Source of the DNA: Lineus longissimus
Taxonomy: Eukaryota > Nemertea > Pilidiophora > Heteronemertea > Lineidae
Assembly: GCF_910592395.1 (NCBI RefSeq)
Contig: NC_088312.1
Location: 186,001-250,000, forward strand
Direction: 5' to 3'
Length of the DNA stretch: 64,000 nucleotides
In this document: in pieces, positions 51,867 through 62,137 of the stretch
Layout: every line of letters begins with the position of its first letter
How positions within the stretch are numbered: the first letter of the stretch is position 1
Position numbers and translations under genes: made by a program
Notes under the pieces: generated by a model
Told to the model about the DNA's origin: nothing
Seen by the model: only the letters and a program-made list of their open reading frames with translations
Databases searched by the model: none

Positions 51867-54316
51867 GTAAGAAGTGTCTGTTGCATACCAGAAACAACCA
51901 ACTCGGAATTCAGCTCTTGGATGTTTATTTCATTAAAGAAACTACATGATATTTACAGCATGCATAGTCAAGGTCAAAGTGACTGACAGCCTCTATACAA
52001 ATGTAGTTGTAGATGGCGTAAGTGGAAATAGTTGAGATTGTCTGATGCAGCTCAGAACCGCCCGCTCAAAGGAGTAGGTGGCTAATCAACAGCGTTCCAT
52101 ACTGTCAGCTGCCCAGTCACCACCTTCCACAACACAGTCATAGTTTCATCACCAAATTCTACTCATGAAACAGGAGAAGAACAAATAAATTGAAGGGATA
52201 ATCCGCTTACTCCTTTAATATTATGTACAGCAACTGACAACACAGTGATGAAGTCAGCAGTAGTTCTTGCTACCCTTCTAACGAATCTACTATTAAACTA
52301 TATACAAACGTAGGCAGTGGAATATAGCTCTACAGCTCACCAAATATATTATATGACAAATACATGTATATCATATGATTTAATGCAAATATAGTATACG
52401 ATTTATAGGCAAAATAGTTCAGGGTCTTTAAGACGTGAAACGGCAAATGTTTGGTCACCCATTAAGTTTGATCTCATTGTCATCACATGCAAGGCCTGTT
52501 TACAATCTATCGTCATCTTCTTTCAAATCGTAATAGTTGTGACAACTGGACCTAACGATGTTTCTCCTGCCGAACAAATGCCGGCCGATCAAACACAAAA
52601 AGATCACCAACAGTCTTTCACCTTTACAAATCGCCACGTTCCTTTTATTGTATTCGCAATTCTTTAAAGTAATACTGGTAAAATCTATAGGTGGGCTGGG
52701 GTAAAGACGAAATTATTTACAAATCTTGGTTAATTAAAGCACCAGCTTCGACGGCATTTTCATTGGTTCCGTTGAATTCGTCATACCTGAAAACCTAGGG
52801 TAAGCCGTCAAAATTACGTGCAATAGATTCCGAGATATTGTAGGAAACGGGCCAAAAATGGCGGCCATATTAGATTCCAAGATGGCGACCGCCAGGGGGT
52901 GTAAAAAATTAGGGTCTTAATCGATAAATGACCCCTAGGGCTTGTTCTACCACCCTGCCAAATTTCATGCTTTCCCCATTAAAATGCACAATTCTTGCCT
53001 TTTTGGGAGCTTAGCAGCTGGACTAGAACACTTGGATCATCCAAGACCATGCCGGTGTAATGTTTTTGAGTGTTTCTGTTTTTGAGTGTTTTCCCTCATT
53101 GTTTGGGAACGCTCAAAAATAGATTGACAAGTTTTTCTGTGTATCCCCCCTATTGAAAAGTCGTGGTCTCTCTAGCTGCCTATTGTTTGGAAACACTGAC
53201 ACATGGGAAACAACCACAGATGTTACACCGGTCTGGTTTGAACTGTGTCTTCATACGTTGCCTTTGTGTAGCATAGCTCACTGCCAGCATGACGAATCAA
53301 ACGGTGTTAAAGTTCCATTGTGTAGCACTGGATCAGTATTTCAACAGTACTACATCCAACAGCAACTTTGAAAGCGGCAAAGAGGAAAATGAATAAAGGC
53401 TGTACCCTAAGTATATGTCCGATGTACAGCAAAAACGGGGGGGGGTCATCCATATCGCAGCCAAAGAGTTCGTCTTCCCTCGTTATTTCTCAAGCGTTTC
53501 ATGTTATGTTCAAAATTGTTGAATACTTGATCTACACAGGCAGATACATATACTGTTGTGATTGATTAATGGACCAGCATCAGTTTTCAATCACGACTCC
53601 CAACTCACCATCAGTCCCGTCGCGACAACCAGCCGAGTGGTCACAATGCGGCTAATGACACTAATTCATTGCTCTGACAGGCCAGCTATCATAACTCAGC
53701 GGATTTATGGGGCGTTTAATATTAGTCTTATTGCGACACTAATGTAGTCAGATGGAAAGAAATGTTTGATAATCAATGAAATATCTTTTGAAAGGCTTGA
53801 TTTGGCGGGTCGCGTGGTTGTTTCCTGGTGACCAGTGGTGCCGTGCAGAGTCATATTGCGATCGTCTGATCAACCTCGTTTCTATCTCCGAGAGAATCAT
53901 TATGAAAGAAACACGCTGAAACGAAAACACTCAAAAAAGATAACACCGGATGTAGTCGAACACAAGTAAAGCATCACATAGAGACGTTCAGCCCAGCAAT
54001 GGACAAATCAGGAGCGAGGTTGTACCTGCGAGCAATTTCTATTCATCGTAATTCCAATATTTCTTTGGTTTGGAGACTTCTTCCATAGTGTTAAACAGGC
54101 TTACTAGGATCTCTGATCGATCCTGATCCGCATTTAACACTTCTCATTCAAGCTCAGACACATATTAAACATTTGATAAAACATTACACCGACAAGAGTT
54201 TGAGTACAATATTACATGGATCTAGAATCGGATAATTGGTCAGAGGGATGAAAGGTGAGATTTACGGCGCGAGTTGCGAATAATATTACCGATTTTGGGT
54301 GGAAACGGACGACCAG
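51867..54316. other. Intergenic or intronic, with one repeat-like element
   Basis: Apart from 52740-53010 (listed separately), I see no coding or structural signal. Confidence 0.4.
52740..53010. repeat. Suspected dispersed repeat carrying YY1-type motifs
   Basis: The stretch includes AAAAATGGCGGCCATATTAG and, 11 bp on, CAAGATGGCGACC, both close to the YY1 consensus AANATGGCGNC. It ends in a low-complexity passage about falling pyrimidines and AATGCACAATTCTTGCC. Its texture resembles a short interspersed element rather than unique sequence, but no second copy lies in the window. Confidence 0.35.
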
Positions 54317-54507
54317 GATCACAGTACAGACTGTACAAACAGCATGACAGGTAGGATCACAGTACAGACTGTACAAACAGCATGACAGGTAGGATCACAG
54401 TACAGACTGTACAAACAGCATGACAGGTAGGATCACAGTACAGACTGTACAAACAGCATGACAGGCAGGATCACAGTACAGACTGTACAAACAGCATGAC
54501 AGGTAGG
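54317..54507. repeat. 38-bp tandem array, 5 copies, palindromic core
   Basis: The unit GATCACAGTACAGACTGTAC plus AAACAGCATGACAGGTAG is repeated five times, with one T/C change in copy 4. Every copy holds the perfect 13-bp palindrome GTACAGACTGTAC. The array lies about 1 kb upstream of the exon at 55516. Confidence 0.95.
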
Positions 54508-55515
54508 ACTGGATTTCTCGTTTCAATGTTGGGTCAAAAAAGGAAGCTTGGCACAGTTTGTTCTTACAATAAAAGACCGTCCCGACCGGGATCGTCTTCT
54601 AGTCATTGGCATGTGCGCTGTTGTCTTGGAAGACTAACTGAGACTAGACCACTCAACCCCGGGCCACCGTCATGTTTGAGTCGCATCCTCGGTTAGAAGC
54701 CTCTTTTATGGAACAGTCAGCTTGTATAAGTGGTACATGTACACGTACGTCCAATCACGGCATCGCTTCGAGAGACACAGTCGTCATGGCAGTCACAAGC
54801 GAAATACCGCCGACTGCGAGACAAGCACGGAACATCATCATCTGAAGACAATCGAGAGACACGGTTGGATTCTTGACCCGACACGCGAGGCGTGCTGATT
54901 CATCCTCAATATCTTATTCATACCTTTGGCGGGAGAAACATTACTTCTTTATCAGTGCTTTCTACAGGAGACTAGGCTGTGAAGCGCATCATAGTTTAAT
55001 GCTGGTTGTGTATGAACAAGTGTTGAGCAATGTATTTCCTAATCTATGAGTGTCTCGCCGCAATGCCAAGCTTGTCCTTCGTCAATCCCAAAGCAACCGA
55101 CATGAGCCGGTGAGGCTGGTCCCATCAACAGACCATTCACAGGCTTGTAAATTCAAAGCAATGGAATTTGTTATACAGTGTTGGTTGGGGAAATGTGTGT
55201 CCCCTACCATTTTCGAAAAACCATGGAATATTAATTGGTCTCAGAAGCAGAGAAAAACACGGAATAAAACGTTCGTCGATCACACATCGGGGTTATGTAG
55301 AGGTTGTCGCTAGGTAATAAATTGCAATGTGAATTCTTCGTCTGGTGATCGACCGATAATGGAAGAACGGTGTCGAAGGATGTTCCACTGGCTACAGCCT
55401 TGTCCACATCCCCGGTGGCACATCCGTGTCGTCAGGGCGGGATATATTTAACATCAAATATAACTTGTTTAATCAAATCTGATTCAGCGCTTGACCAAAC
55501 TTTCTCTCTTTTCAG

Positions 55516-56775
55516 ATAATAGCAGAGATGACAGAGAAAGACGCCGTGCTCAATGAACTTCGGGTTGATAAGGACATCCCCGACAAAGATGGCGCCCTTG
55601 GAAAATTGCGGATTATTTACGATGGAATCTCAGTGAATACGTGGCTCAGACCTTTTGGTCTCACACTTAAACGAGGACAGACCATAGATAGATCAAAAGG
55701 TGTCGAGTTAAATGACAATTTGAAGAATAGTATCAGAGATAGAGCGCAAAGTGCAAACGGGATACTTGGTCGGCGCCATTTTGAATTGGGCCGGCAGGAG
55801 TTGAGTCGACATCAAGTTCTGATAGGACGATCGTTGGTCAAGAAAGCGGGAGGAAGTGATGACAGTGATGTGACAGGAAGTGGTGAAAGAGGCGGTGGAG
55901 ATGGCAAAACGCGTGTCTCGTGTCGGTCTGCATTATCTACTTGTCGACCGGGTTTGTCGCCGAGAGGGGACGTTAAAAGACCTTTCACGGGGATTGGAAA
56001 CTTTAGGGATTCTGTAAATCGTCCGTATACAGCACAACCGCAGTGCACGGTGCGAAACAGCAAGGCAGATTTACCCGACTTATGTATCACCCAGATTATA
56101 GGATGTAGAGGTGATGCGAGGATATGTGACACGAGGAATAAACAATATCTCGTTAGTGTACACGATGTGCGAAAACAGGCGACCATCTTGGACGACGAGA
56201 CTATCAGTTTTCGCTCCATCAGCGCAATGAAAGAAGCGTACAAAACGCGGGTCAAATCGGCGCCGGTTACGAAACATTCAGCGACACACGCCGAAGACCA
56301 AGATTGTGACAATCCGCGTGACCAGGAGCACGCGAAAATTGCAGAAGACAGATTAGGTTTGAAAACGCCTTCAAATTCACATACAACTCTAAAAAGGTGG
56401 GCGTTTTCATCTGGTGACAGAGAAAGGTGTCACACCGCCGCCGGGACGAGGAGCTGCACGTTGAAGCCGCTGCTTTATAGTGAGGAATGCGACGTCGCCC
56501 ATAGTAACGGGTGTCCGCAGAAATGTAAAGGTTGCTTTCGCGCATGCCTGGCGTCTGATGAGTACTTTGAGAATGCTAAGAGTATGATTCCAAGACGCGG
56601 GAAGCCAGGGCCAGTGCCACATCGTAAGAAAGTCTCCTACCGACTACGCCCAGCGCTGAGGATGGCGTTTCTGGAGCAGTTGTCGATTGAGGAGAAGGCA
56701 AGACATTTAGAACAGGCGATGCGGCAAGGGGGAGAGGGTCATGCTGATGATGATGCGGAGGCAGAGAATGGGTAG
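55516..56775 (+). CDS. Unrecognised basic protein, 415 residues from the in-exon ATG
   Basis: The exon follows a strong acceptor (TTTCTCTCTTTTCAG) and runs to a TAG at 56773. ATG at 55528 begins MTEKDAVLNEL; the four codons before it are also open, so an upstream coding exon is possible. I recognise no domain. The protein is basic and polar, with a Gly/Asp/Ser-rich segment (about 112-127), two related RPFTG and RPYTA motifs (about 151-170), a Cys-rich patch (ECDVAHSNGCPQKCKGCFRAC, about 324-344, two CxxC-like spacings) and a C-terminal helix ending in an acidic run (HADDDAEAENG). There is no signal peptide or membrane segment. The exon is visibly richer in CG dinucleotides than its surroundings. 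The long uninterrupted frame and splice acceptor argue that it is real. Confidence 0.65.
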   Translation: MIAEMTEKDAVLNELRVDKDIPDKDGALGKLRIIYDGISVNTWLRPFGLTLKRGQTIDRSKGVELNDNLKNSIRDRAQSANGILGRRHFELGRQELSRHQVLIGRSLVKKAGGSDDSDVTGSGERGGGDGKTRVSCRSALSTCRPGLSPRGDVKRPFTGIGNFRDSVNRPYTAQPQCTVRNSKADLPDLCITQIIGCRGDARICDTRNKQYLVSVHDVRKQATILDDETISFRSISAMKEAYKTRVKSAPVTKHSATHAEDQDCDNPRDQEHAKIAEDRLGLKTPSNSHTTLKRWAFSSGDRERCHTAAGTRSCTLKPLLYSEECDVAHSNGCPQKCKGCFRACLASDEYFENAKSMIPRRGKPGPVPHRKKVSYRLRPALRMAFLEQLSIEEKARHLEQAMRQGGEGHADDDAEAENG

Positions 56776-57178
56776 CCGGCAGAAATCGCCAGGAGGAAAG
56801 TACCCCATGAAGATTGTGATCGACCTGAGGTCGTAACGGCTCCTAACCCACAGTGGTGTTATAGGCTTCTTAGAGTTTTTCGTACTTAAATATACATGTA
56901 CATGTAATATGATTCACATATATTATTGCCAGAATGTTATGGTCAATTATGACATAACATTTCACCAACACATACAAGATAGTTGTCGCGTAGATCGCGT
57001 CATCATAGCTAAATCCACGTTGAACAGTTTTAATCGTCAGAAATCAGTACTCTTGGGACATCCGTTGGTACAGCCCGCCAGTGTTCTGGTTGTGCTATTG
57101 TCCTCGTAGGGAGGGCCCGATGCGCTGATGACGTCGTAGTGCATATCAATTGTGCTTATTCGCAATTGTCTTCGTTGC
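56776..57178. other. Intergenic between converging genes
   Basis: This is the tail-to-tail region between the 415-residue gene (+) and the YHYH gene (-). No clear AATAAA is seen on either strand close to the stops. The part from about 57098 is the beginning of the duplicated YHYH 3' segment. Confidence 0.4.
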
Positions 57179-57226
57179 TTATTGCCAAAGAGCGATGATA
57201 AAGACCACAACATTCGCCAGCACGTA
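57179..57226 (-). pseudogene. Duplicated copy of the YHYH-gene GPI-tail segment
   Basis: On the minus strand this reads VLANVVVFIIALWQ followed by TAA, almost the same as the real C-terminus (LLANVVVFIIALWY, stop at 57372). The flanking 57098-57250 also resembles 57247-57421 (TTGTCCTCGTAGGGA and related strings), so a block of roughly 150 bp was duplicated in tandem. The reading frame and stop survive in the copy, so an alternative terminal segment is possible; a dead duplicate is the simpler view. Confidence 0.55.
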
Positions 57227-57371
57227 ACGTTTTTTGGTTGTTATATTGTCCTCGTAGGGATGACCTGATGCGCTTTTGTCGTTGTATTGCCGTATGGGTT
57301 GTGCTTATTTAGATACAACATCACAATTGTGCTTTTTCGACGATCGCAATTGTCCTTGTTGCTGACGTATG

Positions 57372-58365
57372 CTAGTACCAAAGAGCTATGATAAAGACCA
57401 CAACATTCGCTAGCAGCATGGTGGTACCTTGAACGCCAGTAACAGATCCCTTGCAAGCTGTCTTACTCTTTATAACATCAGCCTTTCTACACTGAGGGCT
57501 CTTCATACCATTCTTGATCCTGTCATCAATAATGTCACCCTTGAAACATCCCAGAATGTACGGATAGTCCTCTACTTTGGTCCCGGACAAAATGTACCTG
57601 TATCTCTCGACACCTTTATCAGTGAATCTCTGCCCATGGCATTCGTCCAACTTGGTCTTGTCGAAACCATCAGGGGCGGAGTAAACGGGGTGTCCGTCCA
57701 TAGCAACCCCCAGGAATTTGTCCTTGACGCCGTCGACGACACATGTTGCGCCGACATGGTAGTGATAGGAACCTCGGTCGTCCGCGTGGCCGTCACAACT
57801 GTCAAACTTCTCACACTCGCCAGCGTTCAGACTATCGGCGGTGTAGGGACTGTAGAACGGGACCCCGTTGATGGCTATGCCTATGGTCGCCATGGGCAGG
57901 CACTGGCTGGTGCCGGACACCGCCGGGAGAGACGGGTTCTTCTGGACTTTGTACGAGTGGGATTGGCTTTGCGGGGTGTTCGGGTTCACCCTTTGCCAGT
58001 CGTGGTCTGGTAGACCATTGCTTTTGACGATGAGGACATTAGCATCCGTTGGATCTGTCGTTAGGGAGGTTGTGCCGTCTTTATGAGTGAACTTGGCGAT
58101 CTCGGCCTCCGTGAGGGCATGGGCTGCCAGGGCGGTCAGCAGCAATAGGCTGGAGACGAGTAGAAGCTTCAACCTGGAAGGAAGATGAGTAGGAGTTAGG
58201 GTCGACTGGTATGTTGAAATGTAAGAACAGCCAGGCCTGGTGGATAATACTGCGCCACATGCTCCGTTTGTAATGGTTTTGACTCCTGACACAAGCTAAA
58301 ATAATTCTCATAAACGCTATATTAGAACGCAAATGCATGAGCTGCTACTGATAATTTACTCACAT
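57372..58365 (-). CDS. Secreted or GPI-anchored YHYH-domain protein, two exons
   Basis: Exon 2 runs from 58173 down to the stop at 57372 (acceptor CTTCCTTCCAG). The intron is 58174-58363, with donor GTGAGT at 58363. Exon 1 ends in AT, so AT|G forms the initiator and gives MLKLLLVSSLLLLTALAAHA, a textbook signal peptide. The protein is 267 residues. The mature part contains the diagnostic GSYHYHV motif, with GIAINGVPFYSPYTADS before it and LGVAMDGHPVYS after it, and several Cys, as in the YHYH family (PF14240 type). The C-terminus NVVVFIIALWY is hydrophobic after a small-residue region and fits a GPI-attachment signal. The biochemical role of the family is not established. Reading exon 2 upstream through the intron gives a longer frame without a signal peptide at its start, which I reject. 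Confidence 0.85.
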
Positions 58366-59973
58366 TTTGGCTGCATGCTCTAGTATCCCTACTCTAACGT
58401 TAATTTTCGTGTCCTGCACCAACAATAACCGGTTCCTGAATGGTTAGAAGACAGTGCATCTGCCTCAGTTCCCCCGCGAGCTTCGGAGGAGATGCGTCAT
58501 GCTCATTACGATCGAGAGGTACAATTAATTGACCTGCGTTATTTCACATGTCCTATGACTATTTCAGCGAATAGTCCTCTTGATCTAGAAATAACTAATA
58601 TCATGCCACGCTCCAATGCTTTCCTGTAGGCCTAGATACGCCACTGATGGTAAGGTTCTTCTAAGGACGCCGTACGCACGGAGGACAAAGGTTGCCTGCA
58701 ATGACTGTATTCTTGTTGTCATGGCCACCAGAGAGCCGGCCCAGCATGTATCAATATTGATTACTAGCATTGTACCCGTGGCGCAGGCAGGTTCAAATGG
58801 GGGCTCAAATGGGCTATACCTTGAATAGATTGAATTGCAATGAAAATCTAATGCAATATCAAAGGAGCCATACCGAGACAAATTAAACCAACCATTTGTC
58901 CACAGACTCGGACCTAGCTGTGGCGTGCTGTATGCGTGCATATAAAAGTATATCAGTTGGTCCGATAGTGATGATGAGGCAATGCCTCGTTCCTTTAATA
59001 GTCAGCAATATGCGCCAGGTCTCGGGCAAGGCACTTACTCGACAGGCAAGCTAGACGTTCAGCACCGTGAGCAGCTCCTTGATAAGGCCATTTCAGGTTC
59101 AGCGCGCCTCTTCAGATCAAGTATTGAAAGCTGTGGTGAGCACATAAACAGACCATGGTAACCTTCATTTGAAAATCCCTTCATAATCAAGGGCTAGCTC
59201 TGGCTAACACAGCACCCATAAACAATAGACCACCAATTTGACCCCAGCTCCTTACTGCGGGAAAACCCAAGTCCAGCAACCGAAAGTACCAAAAATACAT
59301 TTTTGTTTACATTTGAATTGTTTACAATTTCTTTCCCCGCGAAATCTCGAACATCAGGTGACCTGCAATCGTGGATTGAAAATAACATTAACCTTAGTTC
59401 AGCAGGTCAACATGTACAGGCTGTTCCAATCATCCCCCTACAGCCAGCTGTTCAACGTAGTGTTAGTCACCCCACAGGGAGTGCAGGTAATTGATTAAGC
59501 CCCTGCATAATAAACACCTATGACTTGGCTTCTGTGAGTGGTAAGGAGAATTGACAGTGTCCGATTAAAAATACCTCATTACTGCTCCGCTGAAGTAAAT
59601 TTCCGAAAATAAACAACACGTTGCATCAGGATAACATATCACCTGCAAACGTGCAAAATTTCGAGACGAAACACTACCCCCAAATGGCACTTTATCGAGC
59701 CGCCTTATAGTATTATGATATAGATAGTATTATGATATAGATTCCAACTCATATAGAGTTTATTGCTCCCTCTAATAGAGACACTTCTGTTGTAAAACTG
59801 TTGAGAGAGAATATGCACAACCAGGCTGGGCATGTTACGTCCTGGACGGGGGGATGGTAGGGTTATTGGGTATCGAGGGCCAATATGTCTCAGTTTGAGC
59901 GATTATTCAGCAACCATCAAGAGACAAATCTACGCCAAACTGACTGAAATGGTGTAGACAGTGGCACTTTATT
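58366..59973. other. Upstream region of the YHYH gene; no other gene seen
   Basis: No TATA box is evident just upstream of exon 1. Minus-strand ATG at 58376-58374 (ATGCAGCCAAAAT) lies 11 bases ahead of the split start codon, in another frame. Short frames at 58585-58941 and 59238-59498 have no splice or family support. Confidence 0.4.
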
Positions 59974-61262
59974 GGAGGGCCAAGTCACAACCAGGATTCT
60001 AATCTGGGAGACAGTTGTACAATGTCGGAGGTCCAAGTCACAACCAGGATTCTAATCTGGGAGACAGTTGTACAATGTCGGAGGTCCAAGTGACAGCCAG
60101 GATTCTAATCTGGGAGACAGTTGTACAATGTCGGAGGTCCAAGTCACAACCAGAGTTCTAATCGGACAGTTGTACAATGTCGGAGGTCCAAGTCACAACC
60201 AGAGTTCTAATCTGGAGACAGTTGTACAATGTCGGAGGTCCAAGTGACAACCAGAGTTCTAATCTGGCAGACAGTTGTAGAATGTCGGAGGTCCAAGTCA
60301 CAACCAGAGTTCTAATCTGGCAGACAGTTGTAGAATGTCGGAGGTCCAAGTCACAACCAGAGTTCTAATCTGGCAGACAGTTGTAGAATGTCGGAGGTCC
60401 AAGTGACAACCAGAGTTCTAATCTGGCAGACAGTTGTACAATGTCGAAGGTCCAAGTGACAACCAGAGTTCTAATCTGGGAGACAGTTGTACAATGTCGG
60501 AGGTCCAAGTCACAACCAGGATTCTAATCTGGCAGACAGTTGTACAATGTCGGAGGTCGAGGTCACAACCAGAGTTCTAATCTGGCAGACAGTTGTACAA
60601 TGTTGGAGGTCCAAGTCACAACCAGAGTTCTAATCTGGCAGACAGTTGTACAATGTCGGAGGTCGAGGTCACAACCAGAGTTCTAATCTGGCAGACAGTT
60701 GTACAATGTTGGAGGTCCAAGTCACAACCAGAGTTCTAATCTGGCAGACAGTTGTACAATGCCGGAGGTCGAGGTCACAACCAGAGTTCTAATCGGGGAG
60801 ACAGTTGTACAATGTCGGAGGTCCAAGTCACAACCAGAGTTCTAATCTGGCAGACAGTTGTACAATGTCGGAGGTCCAAGTCACAACCAGAGTTCTAATC
60901 TGGAGACAGTTGTACAATGTCGGAGGTCCAAGTCACAACCAGAGTTCTAATCTGGCAGACAGTTGTACAATGTCGGAGGTCGAGGTCACAACCAGAGTTC
61001 TAATCTGGCAGACAGTTGTACAATGTCGGAGGTCGAGGTCACAACCAGAGTTCTAATCTGGCAGACAGTTGTACAATGTCGGAGGTCCAAGTCACAACCA
61101 GAGTTCTAATCTGGGAGACAGTTGTACAATGTCGGAGGTCCAAGTGACAACCAGAGTTCTAATCTGGCAGACAGTTGTACAATGTCGGAGGTCCAAGTCA
61201 CAACCAGAGTTCTAATCTGGGAGACAGTTGTAGAATGTCGGAGGTCCAAGTGACAGCCAGGT
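59974..61262. repeat. 53-bp minisatellite, about 24 copies
   Basis: The unit GGAGGTCCAAGTCACAACCA plus GAGTTCTAATCTGGCAGACA plus GTTGTACAATGTC is repeated about 24 times. Recurrent variants are GTCACAACC or GTGACAACC, CCAAG or CGAGG, GGCAG or GGGAG, and TTGTACAA or TTGTAGAA. A few copies are 1-5 bp shorter (for example near 60163 and 60215). It lies between the YHYH and MORC-like genes. Confidence 0.95.
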
Positions 61263-62137
61263 TGACACCTGCTGATCTTTAGCATCGACAGAGTAAAGAT
61301 GAATTTGGGGGAAGATCTTTGGAAAGAATAATGGAACTGAAGACAGCAGTAAGGAAATATTATATATTATAATGGTCATATACAGGTTATTCTAGTGCTA
61401 ACTGACTCGTGACACTACCGAACACTCATCCCACACAGATATCATGATCAATCCATCATAGCTGCATATGCCTTTAACAGAAATGATTACCCCAAATTGG
61501 AATCACACAACTCGGCACACTTTACTGCAAAGTTAGGAGCAGCTCCGACATTCATGATGAGGGAACAGTGCTGCCATCTTGAAGGTCATGACAGCTCTTG
61601 TTCACAGTACAAAAACCCCCAGCCGTTTCTCATCCTAGTCTGGTTCCACTTGACCCCGCCCCTCTTTGAGAGCCTCCCTCTTAAGGTCTTTTACCATTCA
61701 CAATGACAAACTGCACATTGAAGTAGACATTTCCATTTACGACCAGAAACTCATACATTTGCAACACTTAGCTTATAAATGTAAAAATAGGATGCCAGCA
61801 AAAATAGACGTGTCGTTGACTGCAGCAACAAGCAAAGCTATGGCAGAAGGTGAAAAACCTACTGAAGCAGGACCGAAACTTGCCAACATCTCGTTTCTCA
61901 ATCCAGCACTGGTGAACTGCTTACCAGTGATATTGGAATAGAAGATTGCAATTCATATTGAAATATGGCAGAAGACCATATATATACATGTACCTACATT
62001 TGTAAAGAGGTGGCTGACACACTTGACTATGAGTTCATTGTAATATCATTATTACAGAGGGCATGACCATGCGTAAGAACTTCATATGTCCTGCAAGTTG
62101 AGTGCATTGGCGTGATGGCAGAACAACTATGAGCACT
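61263..62137. other. Intergenic or 3'UTR of the MORC-like gene
   Basis: No gene model is supported. A plus-strand frame at 61666-61941 has no family resemblance and probably reflects chance in the 3' region of the minus-strand gene. Confidence 0.4.

Noticed and set aside
57429-58013. 194-residue plus-strand frame
   Set aside because: It is the antisense shadow of the YHYH coding exon and shows no family features or splice sites.
57372-58292. Single-exon 306-residue YHYH protein
   Set aside because: Its first 40 residues come from reading back through a good acceptor and would bury the signal peptide; the split-ATG two-exon model is better.
59974-61262. CRISPR array
   Set aside because: The units are contiguous with no unique spacers and the genome is animal; the same holds for the other arrays.
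61666-61941. 91-residue plus-strand gene
   Set aside because: It lies in the probable 3' region of the minus-strand MORC-like gene and has no recognisable features.
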